Below, in pieces: positions 44,101 to 53,168 of a stretch of DNA of 64,000 nucleotides. The stretch is taken from NCBI GenBank assembly GCA_003117195.1, contig BDSI01000176.1:1-64000 (forward strand), written 5' to 3'. Each line of letters opens with the position of its first letter. Position 1 is the first letter of the stretch. Under the pieces are notes generated by a model that did no database searches, was not told where the DNA came from, and saw nothing but the letters and a program-made list of their open reading frames with translations. The DNA comes from Eudorina sp. 2006-703-Eu-15. Its lineage: Eukaryota > Chlorophyta > Chlorophyceae > Chlamydomonadales > Volvocaceae. The position numbers and the translations under genes are program-made.

Positions 44101-45270
44101 CAAGTCTCTCAGCCACCTTTTGAAGTGCAATCGTCGCTTCCATCGTGCAGCACGAATGCCCACCTGGTAGGTCTCCCCCAATATGGGATTGAACGGCTTG
44201 TGGAATGACACCTGCCGGCAGAGACCTGACACGGCGAAAGCAACAATGAAGCGCAGCCTGTCCGCTGGATCAGTGCAGTGCGCGGCGGCCACCAGCAGCG
44301 AGTTGTACTCCCAGTTTGTGGTCAGCCGCTCCAGGAAGGACCGCGCCTCGAACAAACAGACCGGTAACGAGATCTTCGTGAGGTTAATGCCCTCCTTGAA
44401 CATGTGGCTTCCAACCTGTGACACCACGCAAGAGGAGCAGAGGCCACGAACCGATGCACGCGGATCCAGTTGCACCAGTTGCTGACGTGCTGTGAGGGGC
44501 GGGTCTTTCGGAGGGCCTCGTCAAAGAGTTGGCATAGTGCAGCACTGCCGTACGAGGACAGGTCGACAACACGTCTGCTGACTATCGAAATACCACGCAA
44601 GGAACCGGAGTAGATGGTTGTATTGTCTCGATGAACGCGGCGCCGCGACGCGACCGAACGCGCTACGCACGCCCGGGGAAAACTTGACGTGTGCTGACGG
44701 AAAACTAGAAACTAGCCAATCGCAATTCATGAAGGTCGTGACAGCGCACACCAGCCCCAAACACACTGAAGCGGTGGCACAATCGATACCGGTTTGTGAC
44801 AGCACCGAGAACGACGGGGCGAACACTGGTTTCTCCTCAGCAAGCTACTTCTATGAATGTTTTCCTGTTGCACCTGGCCCTGACCCCAGTTGCCAAACGC
44901 GACAAACCACCATCCAACCAAACGGGCACTCACTCTCTTCAACCAGCTCCAGAGCTGGGCCTGTAGCAGCACAAAATAAAAAATGCACTTACACCGAGTT
45001 TAGAGGCAGTAGGGCGTTCAAGTACGCACGCGCTGTAAACCACGTACCCGCTGCTCCTTCAGTTGTTGCTGATGTTCGAGAGTATCAAAACGATATCCGC
45101 CTTGACCATGTGTATCCGGTTCGGGGTCTTTGTCCTGAAGCTCGTGGACGTCCTCCTGGAACAAGGTAGCGCCCGCTTTGTGCCTCTACAAACCCGACTC
45201 CTCGGTTGCCGCACAAACATCTTACGAGATTGTGCAGCTTGTCCAGATCGTCGTCTGCAACTTTCGCCAT
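41157..45270 (-). CDS. Oxysterol-binding-protein-related lipid transfer protein (short ORP)
   Basis: Proposed exons, 5' to 3': 45270-45226, 45155-45048, 44489-44460 (weak, 30 bp), 44415-44164, 43910-43818, 43226-43085, 42752-42680, 42061-41716 and 41249-41157, for about 393 residues. All phases agree. Upstream ATG at 45291 would add seven residues. The ORD signature EQISHHPPISSWEVY is complete. Other family blocks are GINLTKISLPVCLFEARSFL, RQVSFHKPFNPILGETYQ, GNGNWTAGIKGNSVKGRQ, GVLWGVRVLKYGGQMVF, HGSWLHYLEWDK, LPSDCRHREDVVFLKSGD, and the C-terminal basic helix QDWKQNLEERQRKDRKLRKE. There is no PH domain or visible FFAT motif, so it is a short, ORD-only ORP. ORPs move sterols or phosphatidylserine in exchange for PI4P at membrane contact sites. 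Additional small exons between 45048 and 44489 cannot be excluded. Confidence 0.9.
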
Positions 45271-45974
45271 CGTTGCCACCGGCAGCTCCACCGCGCAAGC
45301 CGAGCTTCCTTACAACACAATACAAAAGTCTTTACACCTTTGGTAAGCTATTTAAAAGCTGATTCTATAGAGAAACAAAGAGACAAAGCAAGATTGGCAA
45401 AAATGCGAGTCGTCCGCGGAATGTAGGACAAATCAATAAAGCATCAAAACTCGAATTTGTTGTCTTTTAAAAAATGGGCAAGCGTATACAGACTTGTTCT
45501 TGGCACTCAATGGCAGCTACCGGCTTAAATGTGCTTCAAATGATTGAAAGGGAGTCTCGCGGTGCCAGGTCAGTGATCCTACTTCCTATCTTTGAGGTTG
45601 ACCATGAGTGCACATTGTGCACAGGTTGCGCGGTGTTACTTGGATGTGGAAACAGGAAAGCGTACGGAAGGCCAAATATGACTAAGACGCCGTTATATCG
45701 ACGGACGACGGAAGCACTGTGTGCTCGATACAATTACGCGCAATTTTCTTCATACAACCTAAAGTATATCGTTAAGATATGTCGACTGGATGTCGCTTCG
45801 TGGGAGTCAGCCAAAAATAGGCTTCAACACGCGAGGTTCCCTGGTGATGAGCCCCCAAACCCCACCCGCCCTCCGACCAAGAGCATCGCATGCATGGCCA
45901 ACTGCACAACTGTCACACCCAGTCTCACACGTGCCACCCATTATTTTTTAGGCAGGCCCAGGCCTACGCAGAAG

Positions 45975-45998
45975 TGAATGAATAAACGTTACAGCGGA
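45975..45998 (-). repeat. Dispersed tail motif, copy 3
   Basis: The minus strand reads TCCGCTGTAACG then TTTATTCATTCACTTC, matching the copies near 25127 and 35085. It lies in a spacer. The sequence to its right (about 46000-46600) is unusual CA/CC-rich DNA and could be the body of the element. Confidence 0.5.
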
Positions 45999-47163
45999 CC
46001 CCAAAAAAGGATCAACGGTGTATACCAGGGCAAAGCCCCAGCAGGCCCCACCGACAAGGCGGCAAGACACCTCCACACCTCAACGCCGTGAATAAAAAAA
46101 CACAGACGGCCATAGCCCCACCCAGACAACCACCTACGCAATCAGAGGCGCACAGCGGGGCAAAGGGATAGGCACAGCAACGGGCGGGATCCACAGAAAT
46201 GGCACGGGGAAGGTCGGTCGGCCACACAGGCAACCCATTACCCAGCTACACCCCTGGAGCACCCAGCGCTGCATCCTTTCGAGGTCTTGGAAAAGCCACG
46301 CCTGGCTCGTGACAGTGCCCAGCGACCGCTAGTAGAGCACCACTCACCCAACGAACACCGTGACCAATCAACAAAAACTTACGGAAGTCCGGCCCCCTAC
46401 AGCAGCTGAGGACAGGCCAGAGGTCGCAGCAGTACATGTGGAAATGCGATGGAATGGCCGGCAAAGCGCTCTGCCGTGAGAGGCGTGGCTGGCTTGGCTG
46501 GGTTGGGATATGATGAAGGATGGCTGGAGAAAATATCTTGGTGGCTGGAGCCAATGTCTTGCCGAGGACTCCAAGGTGGGGATAACAGCGCAAGCCGTTT
46601 GGACGCGACATCAGGGGCCGGGGCCGTGCGATGAGCCATTCCTATGATTCAAGCGCGCACTATCGGCCTTGATGGCGATTCATGTCTACATAAATCTCAT
46701 CAACGCACAGCTGAGCCCGTCTACTGCAACGGTATCAGGAGCTCGCCCGCTGACCCGCCTGCGCTGTCACATAGTGGCACGCCCAGCGAATACGCACACT
46801 CAGGAAGCTTCTCGCTGCGCCGCCAGCAGTATCGGTGCAGCTGCGCCGCCCACCGTTGCGCCGAGAAAGTTTGGGCCGAGTATGTATGGTGCGGCGTAGG
46901 GCATAGGCCCTCGGCATGAGGCGGTCTTCAGGCGCATCCTTGGGATTCGATGTCCTTGCTCATGGCCACAGCTGTGAACCGTTCACAATGGAAATTCACG
47001 CCCGACCCTGTCTATACGACGATTGAGTGCCACACCTCGGTGACGCCTAATCAATGCGCATGAGGCGCTTTTGCAGTGCCACTTCGCCAGTTCCAGTGCT
47101 GGGCACTCCAGGGCACTCAGGGATTCATCGCCCCCTTCGGGCAGTACAATGGGCTCCGTCAGG

Positions 47164-47168
47164 TTACA
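47164..47168 (-). terminator. Candidate TGTAA poly(A) signal for the matrix gene
   Basis: TTACA on the plus strand equals TGTAA on the minus strand, about 600 bp downstream of the stop at 47774-47772. Assignment is by position only. Confidence 0.4.
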
Positions 47169-47771
47169 ACGCACATAAACAAACATATTCCATGGTCATT
47201 ATATCAACGCTTTTCATGAAACGAAGCCGGCCACACGAGTTTTGAGTTCAAGGTCGTCGTCAAGGCTCGCCCTCAGCGCGCCCTCGACCTCCGCACGTAC
47301 TTGTCATGAGTACATCACGCACATGTTCCTGTTGTGACGAACCAGCAGCAATGCAGTTATAAATATAACAAATTTGGGCTCCGCGGGCGCACAGGCGTAT
47401 GCGAGCTATCGTCCTCTCCCCGCCCTACCCGAGTCGTAGCCCCTGACCCCTGCACGGGGTGCAAACGTGCAATCGATCCGATCAACACATCGCCGCGGCG
47501 GTCCTGTTCGGACGTCCGCGCGTCATGCTCCCCCTGCACCTTACTCACAGCCTCCTGCAACACCTGCCAACATTCTGCGTCTCCTGCAGCTCCCGACTTA
47601 TTCGCAGCGCTACGAACCAAAAACTCGAGATCGCCACACCGCAACCAACAACGCTCTAGAAACCCTAAGCGAGCGAGCACCCTGCGCGTCATCATGAACT
47701 CCGGGTGGTCCACGGCCCTAGGAGGGGCTCGTCCGCACCAACGACGATGACGGAAGTGGGGAGGTGGGCGC

Positions 47772-50700
47772 TTAGTACTCAGCGAACGCCCACGTGTAAT
47801 CGGTGTGCAGGAGGATGCTGCCGTCGTCGGCGAACAGGGTCGCGACGATCATGGCGGGGCCGCCCCGCGGCGGCGCGCCCTGAGCGCACTTGAACACGAT
47901 CAGGTTGGTGCCCGCCGAGAACTTGACGGTGACATCCGTGATGGCGGTTGGGTTCTTCAGGTCGAACACGGTGGTCGGCGGGTTATACACGCCGTTCACG
48001 TAGATGGCCAGGGTGTCATCCGCCATGACCTTGAAGGTGGCGGTGGTCTCGGAGTTGAACCAGATCGTCTTCCAGAAGTACGCCGACACGTTGAAGGGCG
48101 GCGGGTTGACGGCGGCGTCGGACCGCGACCACAGCCACTGGGCGCTCAGGTCGGGCGGGAAGCTGACGTCCGGGTGCTTCACGTAGAAGGCGGGAGCTGC
48201 GGCAGGGAAGGAATGGGGGGCGTGCGTGGAGCCAACACGTCATTTCCGGGCGTGTGAACGGTGGAGAGAAGTGGGGTGACATGCACCGCCGCCGGAGGGA
48301 TCCTCGGCTGGGCATTGTAGCAGGCATTGAGTGCTCCTCCAACAGCGTCGATTTGAGCAAAATCGATTAGCCAGTGCAGCCCGACAGCAGGTTTCAGCCC
48401 CGCTGATGTCCCCCGCCGTGCAGCGCCCGTCCCCTCGTCCACTGCCGCCCATCAGGACCACATTCAAACCCGTACATCGAGACCGCCACATCGAGACAGT
48501 GAGAAGGTACCCTACGGCTAGGTGGCGGCCCACATGCACAAGCTGATCCCCCGCCCGCCCGCCCGCCCAACCTCGGGCTGTTGTCCTCCCACCCACCCAC
48601 TCCCTTCACGAATCCGCCTCTCTAGCGCACGAGCCTCCCTCACCCTTGCGGACGCCAGCCGCACGGTCCGGACTGAGGAAGACGTTCACCACGTCCGGGC
48701 TGCTGATCGCGTCCAGGCCCTTGAGGCGGCAGACACGGGTGGTCATGTCGAAGTCCCAGTACAGGCAGCCCGGGTAGGTGTAGCACTTGTCGCAGCAGGC
48801 GCCCTCGTGGTCCTCAATCGTCTCGGACAGCGCGTAGTCGTCACCGCCGTACTGGTAGCCGTAGCTGACCAGCGAGCAAACTGCAATCCACCAATGCGCG
48901 GAGGGTGGGGGGTCTCGGATCAGCACTTCATACACCAGGGTCGGGTGCCTTGCGTCAGTGACCCCGCGGTGGAGCACCCACTGTTTCCTTACGGCAGTAA
49001 CGGGATGTGGCTAGTGCAAAGGAGCTGCCGCCTAGGCGGGACACCCCCCCCATCATCATCACTCTCCCCCGAAGGTGGTGGCAGTCGCCGGGACGCGCCC
49101 CGATCCCCCGAGGAGGAGGATGAGCCGCAATGTGCAGGGCCAGGGCCGAGGACGCCCGCGCAGCCGCCTCCCGCAGCGGCCTGGACAACACGAACGATCA
49201 CCATGCACACCCCCCACAGCGTTGGCCTTATTATCCACACACCCACACACATATACACACCGCCGCGGAAGCATCCCCCACGGCGTTGGCCGTGTCCACC
49301 TCCGCCTCCTCCAGGTGCAGCAGGCAGCCCCTGCCCCCCCCCCCGACGCCACGGCGGCCCGGCCTCACCTGCCGGGGAGCCCAGGACAGCGAGCTCAGCG
49401 ACCCGCAGGGCCGCCCGCTTGCCATCGCCGAAGCTCTGCATGGTGACCCACGAAGCGGCGATCGGCGGCTTAATGTTGACGACGTAGTTCTCGCCGGTGC
49501 GGCCCGCCCGCGTCATCTTGTGCTCCAGCGAGTTGAACTTGATCTGGTTGGCCGTCCAGTTGGTCTTCACCTTGGCGCCACCCAGGCGGAACTCGGCGAA
49601 CGCGGTGTCGTTGCCGTTGGAGATGCGGTCGTTGTAGTACACAATCGCACTGATGTAGTACAGGTCGTCCAGGTCGACGGACAGCCACGGCGCCTTGTCG
49701 CTGACGGCGCTCAGGAAAGTGGTCTGGAGGTTGACGTCATTGACCAGGTAGGGAGAGTTCTGGGTGGTGGACGCGTAGATGCGCTTGCCCACAGCGATGT
49801 TGCCCGACTTCTGCGGCGGCGGCGGCAGCGGCGGCGGCGGCGGCGGCGACGGCGGCGGCGGGGACGGCGGCGGCGGGGACGGCGGCGGCGGGGACGGGAC
49901 GTCGGGGGTTGGCGGCGGCGGGGAGGGGGTGTCTGGGGTCTGCGGCGGCGGCGACGGCGGCGGTGGCGGCGGCGACGGCGGCGACGGCGGCGGCGACCTC
50001 AGCTTGGGCGGGCTTGGCGGCTTCTTTGTCGGCGGCTGCCTCTGAGGAGACGGCGACGCCGTGGACGCTGGCGGCGGCGGCGAGGATGCCTCCGGCGGCG
50101 GCGGCGAAGATGCCTCCGGCGGGGGCGGCGAGGGCGTCTCCGGCGGCGGCGGCGAGGGTGTCCCCGGTGGCGGCGGTGAGGACGCCTCCGGCGGCGGCGG
50201 CGACGACGCCTCCGGCGGCGGCGGCGAGGTGGCCGGTGGCGGCGGCATGGCCGGGGCCTCGACCCACGACCAGGTGTAGTCGGTGTGCACGAAGACGGCG
50301 CCGTCCACCACGATGGAGGCGGCCACGATGGCCTGGCCACGGACGGTGTAGGCCTTGATGGTGATCAGGTTCCAACCGGCCGCCAGATCGACAGTGGACT
50401 CGGTGACGTTCGGCTTCCTCGCCATTGTGCCGTACTGCACGCCGTTGATGTACGCGGTGGCGAAGTCATCGGCCACGGTGTACAGCTTCGCGCCCGTAAT
50501 GGCGGTCTCCGTGTACACCGACTTGTAGAAGTAGACGGTCAGGGCGCTCGGCTGGATGACAGAGAGCGAGTCCGGGGTCGACCACAGCCACTGCGCCGAG
50601 CGATCCGCCGGGAGGCTCATGTTGTAGTGCGCGTTGTAGAAGCTGACGCCTGCGCCGGCAGCAGCAGCAAGGGGCGGGGGACCAAAGGGCCGTGGCGGCA

Positions 50701-52478
50701 CGTACGCGTGTCAACCAGGTATTTTGGGTAATGTACCTCCGGAGCGGAGCATGGATGTTAGGTCAGCCGTCGTGATCCTACAGCAGACGCGCCTCTTCCT
50801 GCGCTGTGCTACCCGCTCAGCTAGCCACTCTGCCCCAGTGCTGAGCCCTCGCCTAATCCCAGCCCTGCACCTGCTGAAGCAGGCCCTGCTACCGAAGAAG
50901 CGAAGATACCGAGCCCGGGCTGGGCCAGCAGCATTCCGTGCGGCGCACCTACTTTGCGCTTTACTCAAACAAAAACAAATCAAGCAGCCTGCAAGCGCTG
51001 CATCGCTAACATTGGAAGACTCACCGCGCTTAGCACCGGCAACGCGAGTCGCGCTGGGGAAGAAACCCGGAAGGGGCTGGCCAGGGGGCACCGCGCCCGC
51101 CTCATCGGCCTTAAGGCGGCAGATGCCGGTGGCCGTGTCGAAATCCCAGTACAGGCAGGCGCTGACGCTGTTGCATTGCGCGCAGCACTCGTCTGAGGTG
51201 GCGGTCGTGCTTGAAGACAGGGCCTTCGCATCATCACCGTAACCGGCCTTCTGCTGGACAAGATCGCAAGCTGCGGTCACATCAGGGGGACAACAGACCT
51301 AAGTTTGAATATTCCTGGGCATTAATGACCTCGAGTTATGGCCTCGAGGACTACCACATACGAGTCGTAAGCGCGACATTTGTGTCGCAAGTGCGACGTA
51401 ATAAGAACTGGACTTTCTTTTATAAAATCAATCTAACCCCGCAGTACGATCAAGAACAGCCACACAGCAGGCGCATCCTATCAAACTAAATTGGCCACAA
51501 AGTATAGCGGACGTAAAATCCTGTAAAACCACAGGACAACATGCGTGCTCCTCAGCGGCACACCGTGCGACACATGCCGTGCTATTGGCCGCGACACGAC
51601 ACGAAACTTCGGCCGTACCTGCAGGGGCACCCCAGATCTGAAGTTCCGCGACGGAAATGCCCCTGGAAGGCACCAGGCTCCGCACTGTCACAAAACGGCC
51701 AGGGATTGGCGCCGCAAAGCTGACTGGCGCCTCGGTACCCGCAGGAGTGATAAGGCCACCAGGCACGACCACATCGTTCGAGACGAATTGATTGGTTACG
51801 GCGTTGGTGACCGCGGCACCGCCCACGCGAATCTCTACCCTCGGAGCACCGCCAGCACCAGCGACATAAACAATCTTCGAGATAAGCGACAGCTCTCCAA
51901 GGTCGATGGACAGCCACGAGTTCGGCGGGGCAGCGGCGTTGAACACGGTGTTGAGATCTCCATCAACAGCGTTCGCCGGTGTGCCGGACAAGGCATAAGC
52001 TGTCTTGCCGATAGCTAGGTTCGTAACTGCAGGGCAAAACAGGACCGCAACGGTCAGTCAACAACAGCGCGTTGCGGCGTAAGCTGCAAAGACGCAGCGG
52101 CAAAGTCGGCACAGGGGGGCGCGCACTATCTACGACCGGATAATAAAAATTGCCCAGCACAGTGTCATCAATCAGCAATCTGGATCACCAGACATGTAAG
52201 AATAAACACAGCCAGCTACGTTCATATCGTCGCGACGGAGCCTGCCGACCTAATGTTTCAAACACAACAAATGATAAAAACAGACAGAGGGATAACATTC
52301 AAAGCTGAAAAAGCAGAAACCGTCTCAAGGCGTCTCAGTCGCACAGCCAGCCCACCGTACCTGGCGCAGCGTATGCATGGAAAGTCCCCGACACGGCCAC
52401 CGACAAAGCAAGAAGCAGCGCGCAAGATGACACCTGGCGCCGGTTCTGCTGCAGCGACTTTGGCTGCAGTCTACCCAT
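47772..52478 (-). CDS. Secreted modular extracellular-matrix protein with polyproline hinge
   Basis: Six phase-consistent exons, 5' to 3': 52478-52356, 52027-51619, 51270-51025, 50649-49369, 48880-48644, 48196-47772, for 906 residues. Residues 1-36 form a signal peptide (hydrophobic core SCALLLALSVAVSG). Then: a discoidin/F5/8C-like module, residues 42-177 (NLAIGKTAYALSG, WLSIDLGEL, VTVRSLVPSRGI, AELQIWG); a Cys-rich PAN/apple-like module, 178-259 (SDECCAQCNSVSACLYWDFD, GICRLK); a PA14-like lectin module, 260-394 (SAQWLWSTPD, TAYINGVQYG, VHTDYTWSWVEA); a proline-rich hinge, 395-539; and then the same three modules again: F5/8C-like 540-686 (NIAVGKRIYAS, WLSVDLDDL), apple-like 687-765 (ACCDKCYTYPGCLYWDFD), PA14-like 766-906 (SAQWLWSRSD, YTWAFAEY). 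The hinge is typical of volvocine hydroxyproline-rich wall glycoproteins. Carbohydrate binding at both ends of a stiff rod is the natural inference. The first exon's donor is chosen by phase. Confidence 0.9.
49811..50245 (-). repeat. Polyproline (SPPPPEAS-type) hinge tract
   Basis: This codes residues 395-539 of the matrix protein. The N-terminal half repeats an eight-residue SPPPPEAS-like unit. The C-terminal half is SPPPP/SPPPPPP runs typical of hydroxyproline-rich glycoproteins. The DNA is a GGC-rich tandem repeat on the plus strand, likely length-polymorphic and prone to replication slippage. Serine and hydroxyproline glycosylation would make it a stiff rod. Confidence 0.9.
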
Positions 52479-52710
52479 CCTTGAAGGATGCCCGATGCCG
52501 GTACTGGTTGCAATATCGCGGACAACAACAATGTCGAATTAAAAACGAGTACAGTTTCTTAGCACGCAGATTAATTCTGCGACAGTTCAGACTACACACT
52601 ACGAAGGGACTCCGCTATTGCGCCTTTGTAATCCATACACACATAAGTTGGATCACAACTAGTCCCTTAACATGTCAAGCAAGGACGGAGCATATGTATA
52701 GAATTTAAGC
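52479..52710. promoter_or_regulatory. Short divergent promoter region
   Basis: Only 232 bp separates the matrix-protein start codon (minus) from the start of the tentative small gene (plus, 52711). If both genes are real, this must carry a shared bidirectional promoter and both 5' UTRs. I see no clear TATA element assignable to one side. Confidence 0.35.
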
Positions 52711-53168
52711 ATGTTCCGTACGCGTGAGCCGTCGAATGCGTGGGACGAGCGGGCCCGGCACCAACTTTCAGTTTACGAACGGTAATGGGAACTACTGTAG
52801 AAATATGCCGAAGCTTGTAATTGGTATTACTATGCAATATTCATTGAAACGTTGCAGCGCATCGTATCTCTTTGCGCTACGACGGGCTGCGACATCCCTT
52901 ACTTCGCTATGACATCCTATTTGTGTAATGGAAGGTTATTGTTAATGTTTTCTATGACTGCTACAGGTTGGGTGTCGAACTTTCAGCTACGGCAACGAAC
53001 ACACCGGAAGCGGTTAGTAACAATTTTGCATTGCTTTACACCATTACCAAGGTACGCTCTTCATCTAGCGATGCTCCAATTCCCAGGCCCAAACGCTCAT
53101 TGCGCATATATAATCAATTCTGTGTATGTTTTGACCTTACTGGCTTACAGGAAGACAACTCTCACTAA
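52711..53168 (+). CDS. Tentative small gene, unrecognised
   Basis: Exon 1 (52711-52781) encodes MFRTREPSNAWDERARHQ... and ends at a GTAATG donor in phase 2. Exon 2 (52967-53051) encodes LGVELSATATNTPEAVS then NNFALLYTITK, with a CTACAG acceptor and a GTACGC donor. A third exon (53151-53168) after CTTACAG would end with EDNSH-stop, giving 57 residues. The two main exons fit each other in phase and read like protein. The stretch NNFALLYTITK faintly recalls the NFAELYAIIK region of VPS28, but the flanks do not match, so I do not name it. The true 3' exons might lie further right, in the unassigned DNA before the kinesin. Confidence 0.4.

Larger units (their letters stand above)
45271..47771. other. 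Spacer between ORP and matrix genes
   Basis: About 2.5 kb. It holds the ORP promoter on its left side and the 3' region of the matrix-protein gene on its right. A third copy of the dispersed tail motif lies at about 45975-45998. A TGTAA on the minus strand at 47164-47168 is a plausible poly(A) signal for the matrix gene, about 600 bp after its stop. Open frames at 45474-45977 and 46246-46900 show no motif or splice support. Confidence 0.4.

Noticed and set aside
45474..45977. 167-codon plus-strand frame in the spacer
   Set aside because: No recognisable motif, no flanking exon, and low coding-like bias compared with neighbouring genes.
48522..50731. Long plus-strand open frames of 150-350 codons opposite the matrix gene
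   Set aside because: They are antisense shadows of the GC-rich exons and the proline tract. Their translations are Arg/Gly/Ala repeats without domains, and the minus strand has a complete, phase-consistent model.
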